From: Prochlorococcus sp. AG-412-C21
Lineage (GTDB): Bacteria > Cyanobacteriota > Cyanobacteriia > PCC-6307 > Cyanobiaceae
Length of the DNA stretch: 43,270 nucleotides
Reading direction: 5' to 3'
Assembly (NCBI GenBank): GCA_003214975.1
Contig: QCKZ01000009.1
Span: 1 to 43,270, forward strand
Below are positions 7,739 through 19,155 of the stretch, one piece after another. Position 1 is the stretch's first letter, and each line of letters opens with the position of its first letter. The notes beneath the pieces were generated by a model. That model had not been told where the DNA came from and did not search any database. It saw only the letters and a list, made by a program, of their open reading frames with translations. Position numbers and translations under genes: made by a program.

Positions 7739-9145
7739 TTAGATTAATGAAAAACTTAATAGCCATTTTGCAGTACTTAGATAAATAAATACACCTGCAA
7801 TATCAGTTACAGTTGTTATAAAAGGAGAGGACATTAAGGCTGGATCCAATTTCATTCTGTCAAACAACAATGGAAGAATAGCCCCTGTTGTAGCAGCTAA
7901 CGTCGTTATGGATATTAAACTTATTCCTACCGCAGAGGCTATTAAAGGACCTTCTCCTTGCCACCAAGCGAAGGGGAATACTACTAACATCATCAAAACA
8001 CCTAAAAGAGCGCCTGTTATTGCCTCCTTAACTACTGCCTTAATAGCACCAAGAGATTTCAATTTTTGAGTACTTAAACCTCTAATGACAACCGTTGAAC
8101 TTTGAGCGCCAACATTTCCCCCAGTACCTATAAGCAGCGGAATAAATGCAGCTAGTAAAACTATTTCTTTTAATATTGCATCATTCATAGCTATAACTTT
8201 TGTTGTCAAACCATTTGCTAAAACCAAAATTAACAACCACAAAATTCTTCTTCGAGCTATTGTAAACAAACTACTTTGAAAATAATCATCTTCATCTCCA
8301 GCTTGAACTGCCCCCGCTGCATAAATATCTCTTGTTGCTTCTTGCTCTATAACATCAATTAAATCATCGACAGTTACAATCCCAACAAGTCTTTTTTCTT
8401 TATCAACGACTGGGAGTGCTAAGAAATCATATCTTTGTATTGCTCTTGCAACCTCTTCTTGAATCGTATTCGTAGAAATATTAACTACATCTCTTGTCAT
8501 AACATCTCCAATTGGCTTTGAAGGATCAGCAGTTACAAGGTCTCTCAAAGAAAGAATACCCGTTAAATGTCTTTCTTTATCCGTAACATACAAACTATAA
8601 ATTGTTTCTGTAAATGGAGCTCTTTTTCTGACTAAAGAAAGAGCCTCAGCAGCTGTTTGCATCTCTTTAAGGTCTATGAATTCAGTTGTCATTAATCTTC
8701 CAGCAGTTTCAGGTTCATATCCTAGTAATTCAGCTGTTACTTTCCTTTCACCAGGACTAAGAGCAGACAAAAATTTTCGTACAACTTTTGCAGGTAATTC
8801 GTCAAAGAGTTGCACCCTATCATCAGGAGACATTTTCTCAACAATTTCCAAAACTTCTCCTGAACGAAGTCTGTCTAATAGAGTTTGCTGAACTATTGGA
8901 TCTAAATATTCATAAACCTCAATTGCCTCATTTTTCTTTAACAATCGAAATGCCAATGCCTGTAATATTAATGGAAGACTTCCAATAGCATCTGCAATAT
9001 CAACTGGTTGGGAAGGTTCTAAAAGTAACTTTGCCTCATCATAATTTCCTGCAACGAGCAATTCTTCAAGTTGAAATGTAATATTTTCTCGAGTACTTAA
9101 ATCTGCAGATATGGGTGTAACCGTTTCAAGATTATTTTCATTCAT
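7739..9145 (-). CDS. mgtE: Magnesium transporter MgtE
   Basis: MgtE is a dimeric Mg2+ channel gated by cytoplasmic Mg2+. The domain order is complete over 468 residues: the N domain of helical repeats (about 25-150), two CBS domains (about 152-275, with LTGILSLRDL and LVGIVTVDDLIDVIEQE), a connecting helix, and a membrane domain of about five segments (about 300-468). The pore region carries PLLIGTGGNVGAQSS (336-350) and the family signature around KLDPALMSSPF (432-442), with a later TDIAG containing D448. The ATG start is clear. The 42-base gap upstream leaves no room for an M-box riboswitch. The crcB pair lies upstream on the same strand. Mg2+ supply is relevant to chlorophyll and ribosomes, but no direct link is visible. 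Confidence 0.97.
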   Translation of the reverse strand: MNENNLETVTPISADLSTRENITFQLEELLVAGNYDEAKLLLEPSQPVDIADAIGSLPLILQALAFRLLKKNEAIEVYEYLDPIVQQTLLDRLRSGEVLEIVEKMSPDDRVQLFDELPAKVVRKFLSALSPGERKVTAELLGYEPETAGRLMTTEFIDLKEMQTAAEALSLVRKRAPFTETIYSLYVTDKERHLTGILSLRDLVTADPSKPIGDVMTRDVVNISTNTIQEEVARAIQRYDFLALPVVDKEKRLVGIVTVDDLIDVIEQEATRDIYAAGAVQAGDEDDYFQSSLFTIARRRILWLLILVLANGLTTKVIAMNDAILKEIVLLAAFIPLLIGTGGNVGAQSSTVVIRGLSTQKLKSLGAIKAVVKEAITGALLGVLMMLVVFPFAWWQGEGPLIASAVGISLISITTLAATTGAILPLLFDRMKLDPALMSSPFITTVTDIAGVFIYLSTAKWLLSFSLI

Positions 9146-9187
9146 AAATATAATCCCTGTCTATGTAACAACACCATTATATGAAAT

Positions 9188-9517
9188 CTAAGTAATTTTT
9201 CTACTTATCCAGAACCCGAAATACATTGTAAATAGATTTATGATAATGATTAGATTAAAGAAAATTATAAATTTTATCCAATCTCCTTGATTAAAAACTT
9301 GGTACAAAAAATATATAAATCCGCTAAAGGATGTAAAACAAGAACAAAAACCACTTAATAAAATTTGTTCGGTTGAGTAACTTAATCTTTTACTAATAAT
9401 AAAACCAACGAAAAATGATCCAAGTATTGAAATAATAAAGTTATTATCTATAAATAATCTTAAAAAAGTTGCTAGATAACAAGCTAAAAGAACATAAGTA
9501 AAATTATTTATTTTCAC
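9188..9517 (-). CDS. crcB: CrcB/Fluc-type fluoride channel subunit, divergent copy
   Basis: This is a small four-helix membrane protein of the Fluc fluoride exporter family. Dimers of such proteins form paired F- pores. The 109 residues show four hydrophobic segments and a third helix with GFCSCFTSFSGF (56-67), matching the family pattern and keeping its phenylalanines. The Asn expected in helix 2 is replaced by Ser (S30 in ISILGSFFVG), and the glycines of helix 1 are missing, although R20 is retained. The other copy, immediately upstream, keeps these residues. The start is GTG at 9515-9517, one base after the upstream crcB stop. The two probably act as a heterodimer; fluoride transport by this copy alone is uncertain. 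Confidence 0.82.
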   Translation of the reverse strand: MKINNFTYVLLACYLATFLRLFIDNNFIISILGSFFVGFIISKRLSYSTEQILLSGFCSCFTSFSGFIYFLYQVFNQGDWIKFIIFFNLIIIINLFTMYFGFWISRKIT

Positions 9518-9518
9518 T

Positions 9519-9884
9519 TTAAAAACAATTAATAAGAAAGTAACCTAAATAAAAGAAAAAAAAAGAGAGAAATATTACTTCGATATAGTGAAAAAATAAT
9601 CTTAGGAATTTCCTCTTCTTAAATAAAATAAATAGTTGGTATATAAAGGAAGAAAACGTACTAAAACATCCTAAAAAACCGGAATAGAATAACAATAATT
9701 GGTCATTATTAATAAAATTTAATGCTACTAAAATTCCTAAAAAAAATGATGCTAAAAAATTCACTATTGAAGTATTTTGAATATCAAAACCTATTTTTTT
9801 TTTGATATTATTTTGTATAAATAATCTCAGTATTAAGCCAAAAGTACTGCCAAGTAAAATTATACCTATTGAACTAAAATCCAA
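9519..9884 (-). CDS. crcB: CrcB/Fluc-type fluoride channel subunit
   Basis: This is the second Fluc family protein of a tandem pair; 121 residues, four predicted membrane segments. Family marks are present: the glycine-containing first helix LLGSTFGLILR with R20, N42 in VNFLASFFLG (helix 2), and the signature GFLGCFSTFSSF in helix 3 (69-80). The start is TTG at 9882-9884; an in-frame TAA lies two codons upstream, so TTG or the preceding ATT are the only starts. It begins 3 bases after the stop of the small secreted protein and is followed after 1 base by the second crcB. This layout indicates one transcript running from gyrB. Two-gene crcB pairs usually encode heterodimeric channels. Confidence 0.87.
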   Translation of the reverse strand: MDFSSIGIILLGSTFGLILRLFIQNNIKKKIGFDIQNTSIVNFLASFFLGILVALNFINNDQLLLFYSGFLGCFSTFSSFIYQLFILFKKRKFLRLFFHYIEVIFLSFFFFYLGYFLINCF

Positions 9885-9887
9885 AAT

Positions 9888-12181
<2,294 letters not shown>

Positions 12182-12205
12182 TTAATATAAAAAAAAAACA
12201 TTAAA

Positions 12206-12229
12206 CTTTTAAAATGTTATTTTTAAAAG
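12206..12229. repeat. Perfect 9-base inverted repeat between gyrB and miaA
   Basis: CTTTTAAAA (12206-12214) and TTTTAAAAG (12221-12229) are exact reverse complements around a 6-base centre. The element lies 25 bases before the gyrB start in the divergent gyrB/miaA region. It could be an operator or a supercoiling-sensitive AT-rich element. In DNA this AT-rich, chance remains possible. Confidence 0.45.
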
Positions 12230-12333
12230 GTCTTTGATTAAACTTACCACTGCAATAAGAGAAAGGCTCGCAGTCTATGAAAAATTTAATCACTTTAATT
12301 ATATAGCTAATAAATTTTTCTTCAGAAATTGAT

Positions 12334-13233
12334 ATGTCTTCTTATCCACCTCATGTAATAGTTTTAATTGGGGCCACAGCAAGTGGTAAAACAGAATTAG
12401 CTATTGAAATTGCAGAATATTTTAAAACTCGCATACATAATATCGACTCAAGACAAATTTATAAGTCTATGGATATTGGAACAGCTAAACCATCTGAGAA
12501 GCAACAAAAAAAAATAAAGCATTTTTTATTAGATATTGCAGAGCCTATTAATCCAATAAATGTAAAACAATTTCAAGAAATTGCTCAAAATTCAATAAAA
12601 AAAGAAATTAAAAAAAATAATTTACCTTTTCTTGTTGGAGGAAGTGGTTTATATATGAACTCAATAATAAAAGGTTTTTTTGTCCCAAATGTACCTCCTC
12701 AAAATAATTTTAGAAAACAATTAGAAGACCTTGGTCAGAAAGAATGTTGGGAGCTTTTAAAGAATTGTGATCCAATATCAACAAAAAAAATCAATTTTGC
12801 TGATCAAATTAGGACAATAAGGGCTCTAGAAGTCTTTTACGTAACAGGCAAACCTTTGTCAACTCAGATAGTTCAAAACCCGCCTGAATGGAGAATATTA
12901 GAGCTTGGATTAGATAGAGATAATTTAAAAAAAAGAATTTTACAAAGAACAAAAAATATGTTTTTATTTGGAATTATTGAAGAAACGAAACACCTGATTT
13001 CTCAATATGGAGCTGATTTACCAATATTAAAAACCATTGGTTACCGCGAAGCCAGGGATGTTTTGAATAACAATTTAACGATTGACAAGGCGATTGAATT
13101 AACTACTACAAAAACGATCCAATTTGCCAAAAGACAAAAAACATGGTTTCGTAATAAAAATAATCCTATTTGGCTCAATAACAAAATTCTGCTAAAAGAT
13201 GCAATAATTAAAATAGAGTCTTTTTTAGGCTAA
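12334..13233 (+). CDS. miaA: tRNA dimethylallyltransferase MiaA
   Basis: MiaA transfers a dimethylallyl group from DMAPP to N6 of A37 in tRNAs that read UNN codons. The P-loop GATASGKT (13-20), the tRNA-binding [16 protein letters not shown] (38-53), [14 protein letters not shown] and the late [11 protein letters not shown] are all as expected. The length (299 residues) is normal. The ATG at 12334 is the first start after an upstream region of about 150 bases shared with divergent gyrB. infC follows 55 bases downstream on the same strand, so both translation-related genes may be co-transcribed. A second tRNA-37 modification gene, tsaE, is about 8 kb away and unlinked. Confidence 0.97.
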   Translation: MSSYPPHVIVLIGATASGKTELAIEIAEYFKTRIHNIDSRQIYKSMDIGTAKPSEKQQKKIKHFLLDIAEPINPINVKQFQEIAQNSIKKEIKKNNLPFLVGGSGLYMNSIIKGFFVPNVPPQNNFRKQLEDLGQKECWELLKNCDPISTKKINFADQIRTIRALEVFYVTGKPLSTQIVQNPPEWRILELGLDRDNLKKRILQRTKNMFLFGIIEETKHLISQYGADLPILKTIGYREARDVLNNNLTIDKAIELTTTKTIQFAKRQKTWFRNKNNPIWLNNKILLKDAIIKIESFLG

Positions 13234-13288
13234 CTTTATAAAATAATAGATTTTGTTCATCGTCCAATCAATTTTTTAACTAAACTGA

Positions 13289-13861
13289 ATGCCACCACGC
13301 CCACGCTTTGACCGCCGCGCTCCTGTTAGAGAGCTCCCAAATATTAATGAAAGAATAAAATATCCTCAATTACGAGTGGTTGATTCAGATGGACAACAAT
13401 TAGGCGTAATAGATAGATTAAAAGCATTAGAAATAGCCTCTCAAAGAGAACTTGATTTGGTTTTGGTAAGCGAAAAAGCAAATCCTCCTGTTTGTAGAAT
13501 AATGGACTATGGAAAATATAAATTTGAACAAGAAAAGAAAGCAAAAGAAGCAAAGAAAAAATCTCATCAAACAGAAGTTAAAGAAGTCAAAATGAGGTAT
13601 AAAATTGACAAGCATGATTATGACGTGCGAATAGGTCAAGCTACTAAATTTTTAAAATCAGGAGATAAAGTAAAATGCACTGTAATTTTTAGGGGTAGAG
13701 AAATTCAACACTCAAATTTAGCAGAAACACTCCTTTTAAAAATGGCTAATGATTTAGAAGAGCAATCAGAAGTACAACAAAAGCCAAAAAGAGAAGGGAG
13801 AAACATGATCATGTTTTTAAGTCCTCGAAAAACTCCTCTTATTAAAAAAGATGCAGAATGA
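13289..13861 (+). CDS. infC: Translation initiation factor IF-3
   Basis: IF-3 binds the 30S subunit, keeps it free of 50S and proofreads start-codon choice. The N domain (about 20-80) has [23 protein letters not shown], followed by a lysine-rich helical linker (about 76-98) and the C domain (about 99-185), with [16 protein letters not shown] and FRGREIQH. The length of 190 residues includes a short N-terminal extension rich in Arg and Pro ([14 protein letters not shown]). The start is a plain ATG, not the ATT through which IF-3 of E. coli regulates itself. The neighbours typical elsewhere, rpmI and rplT, do not follow; a GntR-type regulator does, 77 bases on. Many non-ATG starts occur in this window, which makes IF-3 discrimination of interest. 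Confidence 0.98.
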   Translation: MPPRPRFDRRAPVRELPNINERIKYPQLRVVDSDGQQLGVIDRLKALEIASQRELDLVLVSEKANPPVCRIMDYGKYKFEQEKKAKEAKKKSHQTEVKEVKMRYKIDKHDYDVRIGQATKFLKSGDKVKCTVIFRGREIQHSNLAETLLLKMANDLEEQSEVQQKPKREGRNMIMFLSPRKTPLIKKDAE

Positions 13862-13938
13862 GAGGTTTTCATCAAAGCACTATGACGAATGTTAGAGTTT
13901 CACTATGAAAGAAATTAATTAATCAGGATTTTACGACT

Positions 13939-14925
13939 GTGAGATTCCATATTCAACAAGAAAGTGACATATCAGCATCGACGCAATTATATAATCAAAT
14001 TTGCTTTGCAATAGCAGCAAGACATTATCCTCCAGGTCACAGACTTCCCAGCACAAGGCAACTTGCAATGCAGACTGGACTCCATCGGAATACTATAAGC
14101 AAAGTTTACAGACAACTTGAAATAGACGGGGTTGTTGAAGCGATAGCTGGATCAGGTATCTATGTAAGAGATAATCTCACCAAAAGAGAATTTAAAAAAT
14201 CTGTTTACTCAAAAGACAAAATAAGGAAAATACCAGATCAAGAAGCAAAGAAAGCTATTGATAATTTCTTAAATATTGGCTGCACATTACAAGAAACAAG
14301 AGAAATACTAACCAATGAAGTTGATTGGCGTATTCAATGCGGAGAAAGAATTTTAGTCAGTACTCCTAGAGAGGATATAGGTGCATCTATGCTAATAGCA
14401 GAAGACCTTTCTCCAAAAGTTAATGTACCAGTAGAAGTTGTACCTATGGAAGAATTAGAAAAAGTTTTGAGTAATTCAAATAATGGTACTATTGTCACAA
14501 GCAGATATTTTTTACAGCCTCTTGAAAAAGTTGCCAAAATATACGGAGTTCGTGCTATTGCAGTTGACTTGAGTGACTTTCAAAAAGAGTTAAAAATTCT
14601 CAAAGAATTAAATCCTGGAAGTTGTGTAGGTATTGTTAGCATTAGTCCTGGTTTATTGAGGGCAGCAGAAGTTATCATACACAGCATGCGAGGTAGTGAA
14701 TTAATGCTGATGACAGCAATCTCAGATAATAAAAGTAGATTACTATCACTTTTAAAGGCTTCAAACCACATAGTTTGTGATGGGCCTAGTTTAACAGTTG
14801 TGGAAAACACATTATTAAAAAATAGGTCTCAGCTTATGAGATTACCTCAAATAATATGCGCTAAAAATTATTTGAGTATTGAAACAATAAATCAATTAAA
14901 AAAAGAAATTGGAATTTTTAATTAA
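13939..14925 (+). CDS. GntR-type transcriptional regulator linked to cysE
   Basis: The N-terminus (about 15-78) is a clear GntR-type winged helix-turn-helix: QLYNQICFAIAARHYPPGHRLPSTRQLA, then TGLHRNTISKVYRQLEIDG and a wing ending GSGIYV. The rest (about 95-328) does not show an aminotransferase, UTRA or FCD pattern that I can recognise. It contains a segment (about 130-300) with alternating strands and helices, such as RILVSTPREDIG and GTIVTSRYFL, that could be a small-molecule-binding domain. The start is GTG at 13939. It ends 3 bases before cysE, so both are translated from one message. Regulation of cysteine synthesis or sulfur status is a reasonable guess, not a demonstrated role. Confidence 0.87.
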   Translation: MRFHIQQESDISASTQLYNQICFAIAARHYPPGHRLPSTRQLAMQTGLHRNTISKVYRQLEIDGVVEAIAGSGIYVRDNLTKREFKKSVYSKDKIRKIPDQEAKKAIDNFLNIGCTLQETREILTNEVDWRIQCGERILVSTPREDIGASMLIAEDLSPKVNVPVEVVPMEELEKVLSNSNNGTIVTSRYFLQPLEKVAKIYGVRAIAVDLSDFQKELKILKELNPGSCVGIVSISPGLLRAAEVIIHSMRGSELMLMTAISDNKSRLLSLLKASNHIVCDGPSLTVVENTLLKNRSQLMRLPQIICAKNYLSIETINQLKKEIGIFN

Positions 14926-14928
14926 AAC

Positions 14929-15666
14929 ATGATACTAAAAACTTTTAAATCAGATATAGAAATAATTAAAGAGAGAGATCCTGCTGCTAGAGGAATATTC
15001 GAGATTTTCCTTTGCTACCCAGGCTTTCAATCAATCGTTATTCATAGGTTTACTCATGAATTATGGCAATTAAAAATTCCTTTAATTCCGCGCTTGTTAA
15101 GTCATCTCAATAGGCTAGTCACAGGCATTGAAATCCATCCTGGAGCCAAAATTGGCAAACGGGTTTTCATAGATCATGGGATGGGAGTTGTAATAGGTGA
15201 AACAGCTGTGATAGGCAATAATTGTCTGCTTTATCAGGGAGTGACATTAGGAGGTACTGGTAAAAGTCATGGGAAAAGACACCCAACCTTAATGGAAAAT
15301 GTTGTTGTTGGGGCAGGTGCAAAAGTTCTTGGATCCATAATCGTAGGATCTAATACCCGTATTGGTGCGGGTTCGGTAGTTGTTCGTGATGTAGAAGGTA
15401 ACAGTACTGTAGTAGGAGTTCCTGGTAGAGTAGTACATCAAAGTGGAGTTAAAGTGAATCCATTAGCTCACTCTGCCTTACCAGATGCAGAAGCTAATGT
15501 GATAAAGAATTTAATGGATAGAATAGACTTGCTTGAAAATGAAATCCTTAAATTACAAAAAACTCTACAATGTCTAGCTAACTCAGAATCTATTGATATT
15601 TCTAAACTCGGTGATGCTCAGAATCTTAAAGATAAAGAAATTATAGAATTTCTTGGAGAGGATTAA
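14929..15666 (+). CDS. cysE: Serine O-acetyltransferase CysE
   Basis: CysE makes O-acetylserine from serine and acetyl-CoA, the first committed step of cysteine synthesis. The N-terminal helical part has ERDPAARGIFEIFLCYPGFQSIVIHRF. The left-handed beta-helix of hexapeptide repeats (about 64-165) includes IHPGAKIGKRVFIDHGMGVVIGETAVIG, with the catalytic His in DHGMG, and GGTGKSHGKRHP. The C-terminal 75 residues include a likely coiled coil (IKNLMDRIDLLENEILKLQKTL) that is longer than in E. coli, a feature of cyanobacterial and some other CysE proteins. It follows the GntR-type regulator after 3 bases and converges on secA with an 8-base gap. Confidence 0.96.
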   Translation: MILKTFKSDIEIIKERDPAARGIFEIFLCYPGFQSIVIHRFTHELWQLKIPLIPRLLSHLNRLVTGIEIHPGAKIGKRVFIDHGMGVVIGETAVIGNNCLLYQGVTLGGTGKSHGKRHPTLMENVVVGAGAKVLGSIIVGSNTRIGAGSVVVRDVEGNSTVVGVPGRVVHQSGVKVNPLAHSALPDAEANVIKNLMDRIDLLENEILKLQKTLQCLANSESIDISKLGDAQNLKDKEIIEFLGED

Positions 15667-15683
15667 ATCTTGGTTTAATTTTT
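15662..15683 (+). terminator. Possible weak terminator at the cysE end
   Basis: ATTAAA (15662-15667) and TTTAAT (15674-15679) form a 6-base stem around a 6-base loop and run into four T. The hairpin covers the cysE stop codon and the 8-base gap to convergent secA. The stem has no G or C pair, so it is weak. Confidence 0.3.
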
Positions 15684-18506
15684 ATCATCCGTGTCAGTTT
15701 TAGGTTGAAACATAAACATTGAATAAATAACATTTCGTCTCATATTAGTCATCATTTCGAGAAACATATCATAACCTTCATTTTTATATTCAATTAAAGG
15801 ATCTTTTTGGCCATAACCTCTTAATCCAACTGATTCCCTTAAAGAATCCATTGATTGAAGATGTTCTCGCCACAAATTATCAATTTGCTGCAAAATGAAA
15901 AATCTTTCAGCTTCTCTCATTAATCCAGGACGAATCTTTTCTATTTGTAATTCCTTTAAATCATAAGCTATTCTTAACTGCTCTTGAAGATAGTTTTTTA
16001 ATTCGTCTATTGAAAGTAAATTAATATCATCAGCTTTAAGATCATCTAATAAATATATGAATTCTTTAACTTTAGAAATTAATTGATCAATATTCCATTC
16101 TTCAGGAGGGAGATCAGGATTAATATAAGCCTCTACGATTTCACTCATTGTTCTTTCTCCATATCCTATAACTTGCCTCTTCAAATCAATTCCTTGCAAG
16201 ACTCTTATTCTTTCGCTGTAGACTGCTTTTCTTTGATTATTCATTACCTCGTCATATTCAAAAACTTGTTTTCTAATATCGTAATAATAGGTCTCTACTT
16301 TCTTCTGAGCACTTTCTAAAGACCTAGTAAGCATTCCTGATTCGATAGGCATATCTTCATCAACCCTAAATGCATTCATTAGATTTGCGACCCTGTCTCC
16401 TCCAAAAATCCTTAATAGGTTATCTTCCAAAGACAAAAAGAATCTGGTACTACCAAGATCACCTTGTCTACCTGCTCTACCTCTAAGTTGATTATCAACT
16501 CTTCTTGATTCGTGTCTCTCGGTACCAATGACATGTAAACCGCCAGCTTCTCTTACTTTTTCCTCTTCATGAATTAAAACTTTTTCATATTCTTCTTTTA
16601 CATCTGATAAAGATTCTCTCAAAAGCTTTATCAAGTTATCCTCTGTTGGGGCTTTTTCTGCAGCTGTAGCTATCCTATCATCTAGCTCCAAGACAGAAAG
16701 TTGTCTATCTCCCCAGTTTTCAACAAGTGTATTTGATAAAAGAGAAAGTTTTTTTTCAACTCCTTCATCTAGCTTGCAAGGGAAAAGACTAGTTGAAGAG
16801 TCTGGAATGTTCTTTTTCAAATTTGAGCTAACCTTTGAAGAAAATCCACTCTTAGCTTTTGAGCTTCTTTGTTTAGGGATTGGTGGCTTATGCTCAGTAT
16901 CTGGCTTTACTAATAAAGGAACTAAAACCTCTTTTAATTTAAGTCTTGCCATATAGTCACTATTACCGCCGAGAATTATATCAGTTCCCCTCCCAGCCAT
17001 ATTAGTCGCGATAGTAACAGCACCTGCTCTTCCTGCCTGAGCAACAATTTCCGCCTCACGTTCAACATTCTCTGGCTTAGCATTTAACAAATTATGTGGG
17101 ATTTCTTCTTCGGATAAAAGTGAACTTAATAACTCACTTTTTTCAACACTTGTTGTACCAACTAAAACAGGTCTACCATCTCTATGAATTTGTGCAGTTT
17201 CTTTAGCAACGGCTTTCCATTTTCCTATTTCTGTCTTAAATACTTGATCAGACCAATCTTTTCTCTTCCTTATTTGGTTTGTCGGTATAACTGTTGATTC
17301 TAATTTATAAGTTTTTTCAAATTCAACCTCCTCAGTTTTTGCAGTTCCTGTCATACCTGCTAGACCAGGATATAAGAGAAAAAAATTCTGATAAGTAATG
17401 GATGCTAATGTTTGAGTTTCAGGCTGAATTTTAAGACTCTCTTTTGCTTCTATTGCCTGATGCTGGCCATCACTCCATCGCCTTCCTGGCATTACCCTAC
17501 CTGTAAATTCATCTACTATCACGGCCTCATTATTTTTAATAATATAATTTACATCTCTAATAAATAATTCTTTAGCTTTTAAAGCATTAGTTATATAGTG
17601 AGCCCAAGGATCTTGAGGATTATATAAATCATTAACTCCCAAATATTCTTCACATTTAGCGAAACCCTGATCAGTTAATATACAACTTCTCTGTTTTTCA
17701 TCAACTTCATAATCCCCTTCTGGATCAATCCCATCTTTACTTAATTCTTTTGCTTTAACTAATGCTAAAGCTAATTCAGAAGCTTTTTGATATTTTTCTT
17801 GGGGTCTTTCAACTTGACCAGAAATGATTAAAGGCGTTCTAGCTTCATCAATTAATATTGAATCAACCTCATCAATCACACAGTAATTAAATTTTCTTTG
17901 CACTACCTCATTGATATCGGTTGCCATATTATCTCTTAAATAATCGAATCCTAATTCGGAATTCGTCGCATAAGTTATGTCACATTCATAATTTTTCTTT
18001 CTCTCAACTGGGCTCATATCTTGTTGAATCAAACCAACGGATAAACCTAAAAAACGATGAACTTGTCCCATCCACTCAGCATCTCTCCTAGCTAAATAAT
18101 CATTTACGGTAACAACATGAACCCCTTTCCCAGTTAAAGCATTCAAATAACAAGGTAATGTTGCAACAAGAGTTTTTCCTTCGCCAGTCTTCATCTCAGC
18201 AATATGACACTCATGTAAAACCATCCCACCTATTAACTGAACATCAAAATGTCTCATATCAAGAACACGTTTACTTGCTTCTCTAACAATTGCAAAGGCT
18301 TTAGGAAGAAATTCTTCTAAGAGTTCCTTTTGTTTTTTAAGGTCTAATTCTGATGAGATCTTTGATTTCAGATCATGAGTTTCTCTTCTTAGCTCATCAT
18401 CAGTAAATTGAGAAATTTCTTCTTCTAAAAAATTTATCTCTTCCACTATTGGTTGATAGCGCTTTAACTTTCGTGTATTCGGGTCTCCCAACAAAAGTTT
18501 TAGCAT
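15675..18506 (-). CDS. secA: Protein translocase ATPase SecA
   Basis: SecA is the motor that pushes preproteins through SecYEG, at both the plasma and thylakoid membranes in cyanobacteria. Motor motifs are intact: MKTGEGKTL (105-113), [14 protein letters not shown] (212-225) with the preprotein-crosslinking domain following, [10 protein letters not shown] and GRAGRQGD in the second motor domain. Between the start of the second motor region and [11 protein letters not shown] lies a long Lys/Ser/Pro-rich insertion (about 545-660), a cyanobacterial and plastid feature. The protein ends [12 protein letters not shown] without the C-terminal zinc-binding motif of E. coli SecA. Length 943. A minus-strand TATAAT lies 38-43 bases before the ATG, with an AAGGAC ribosome-binding site nearby. 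Confidence 0.98.
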   Translation of the reverse strand: MLKLLLGDPNTRKLKRYQPIVEEINFLEEEISQFTDDELRRETHDLKSKISSELDLKKQKELLEEFLPKAFAIVREASKRVLDMRHFDVQLIGGMVLHECHIAEMKTGEGKTLVATLPCYLNALTGKGVHVVTVNDYLARRDAEWMGQVHRFLGLSVGLIQQDMSPVERKKNYECDITYATNSELGFDYLRDNMATDINEVVQRKFNYCVIDEVDSILIDEARTPLIISGQVERPQEKYQKASELALALVKAKELSKDGIDPEGDYEVDEKQRSCILTDQGFAKCEEYLGVNDLYNPQDPWAHYITNALKAKELFIRDVNYIIKNNEAVIVDEFTGRVMPGRRWSDGQHQAIEAKESLKIQPETQTLASITYQNFFLLYPGLAGMTGTAKTEEVEFEKTYKLESTVIPTNQIRKRKDWSDQVFKTEIGKWKAVAKETAQIHRDGRPVLVGTTSVEKSELLSSLLSEEEIPHNLLNAKPENVEREAEIVAQAGRAGAVTIATNMAGRGTDIILGGNSDYMARLKLKEVLVPLLVKPDTEHKPPIPKQRSSKAKSGFSSKVSSNLKKNIPDSSTSLFPCKLDEGVEKKLSLLSNTLVENWGDRQLSVLELDDRIATAAEKAPTEDNLIKLLRESLSDVKEEYEKVLIHEEEKVREAGGLHVIGTERHESRRVDNQLRGRAGRQGDLGSTRFFLSLEDNLLRIFGGDRVANLMNAFRVDEDMPIESGMLTRSLESAQKKVETYYYDIRKQVFEYDEVMNNQRKAVYSERIRVLQGIDLKRQVIGYGERTMSEIVEAYINPDLPPEEWNIDQLISKVKEFIYLLDDLKADDINLLSIDELKNYLQEQLRIAYDLKELQIEKIRPGLMREAERFFILQQIDNLWREHLQSMDSLRESVGLRGYGQKDPLIEYKNEGYDMFLEMMTNMRRNVIYSMFMFQPKTDTDDKN

Positions 18507-18543
18507 AAGTAAAAGTCCTTAAAAAATTCATCTTATTACAAAC

Positions 18544-18549
18544 ATTATA
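18544..18549 (-). promoter_or_regulatory. Putative -10 box of secA
   Basis: The minus strand reads TATAAT here, 37 bases before the secA ATG, implying a leader of about 30 bases. No good -35 was found at the standard spacing, as is common in picocyanobacterial promoters. Confidence 0.4.
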
Positions 18550-18678
18550 AATTAGTGCGTTACAACAGAATGAAGAAAACTCTTATCTCTTTATTTTTTA
18601 GAAATGATCGACTAAGGTGTTTAGATTGAAATCACATAAATAACCTAATTATCTTCACTTTTCTAGAATCTTTTAAAA

Positions 18679-19134
18679 ATGAAAGAAATATCTCTAATCA
18701 ACCATTCCAAAGGAGCTTTGGGGTTACGGTTTTTTGGATTAGGTCCTAATCTAATACCAACTAATGGATTAAGAAAGCTACAAAAATTACTCGACGCTAA
18801 TACTTTCTGGGCAAAAAGTAGAAAAATTACTGATCTAAAAAAATGTCTTGCTAACAGTGACGTCGTAATAAGTATTTGGGTTGGCAACGAAATAGTTGGT
18901 TTTGGTAGAGCTTTAACCGATGGAGTTTACCGCGGAGTACTTTGGGATATTGTTATAGATCAAAATCACCAGGGCAAAGGTTTTGGAAAATTAATTATCA
19001 ACAATCTTTTATCTTCAAAAAAAATTAAACATATAAAGAAATTATATTTAATGACGACAAATAAAAAATTGTTCTATTCTCAATTTGATTTTAAAGAAGT
19101 TACTTCTCAAAAATTATTAATTCGTGAAATATAA
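18679..19134 (+). CDS. GNAT family N-acetyltransferase (NSI/SNAT-like)
   Basis: This 151-residue protein has the GNAT fold. Strands 3-4 read IVGFGRALTDGVYRGVLWDIVID, followed by the acetyl-CoA pyrophosphate loop QGKGFG (98-103, pattern Q-x-x-G-x-G) and a late strand YLMTTNKKLFYSQFDF. The N-terminal RFFGLGPNLIPTNGLRKLQKLL and the block around DGVYRGVLWD resemble the plastid NSI and cyanobacterial serotonin N-acetyltransferase-like group, which acetylates protein lysines or small amines. That assignment is from memory of the family; the substrate is not known. The ATG at 18679 lies 172 bases from divergent secA, and the gene converges on the NTF2-like gene with a 21-base gap. Confidence 0.85.
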   Translation: MKEISLINHSKGALGLRFFGLGPNLIPTNGLRKLQKLLDANTFWAKSRKITDLKKCLANSDVVISIWVGNEIVGFGRALTDGVYRGVLWDIVIDQNHQGKGFGKLIINNLLSSKKIKHIKKLYLMTTNKKLFYSQFDFKEVTSQKLLIREI

Positions 19135-19155
19135 ACCACTTCTTCTATCAAAAAA

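Noticed and set aside
9146..9187. Mg2+ or fluoride riboswitch near mgtE and crcB
   Set aside because: The mgtE upstream gap is 42 bases, and the crcB genes have gaps of 1 to 3 bases. There is no room for such an RNA.
18570..18629. Possible 19-residue peptide in the secA/GNAT gap
   Set aside because: It has an ATG and stop, but no ribosome-binding site, no recognisable pattern, and it lies in a divergent promoter region. A chance ORF is likely.
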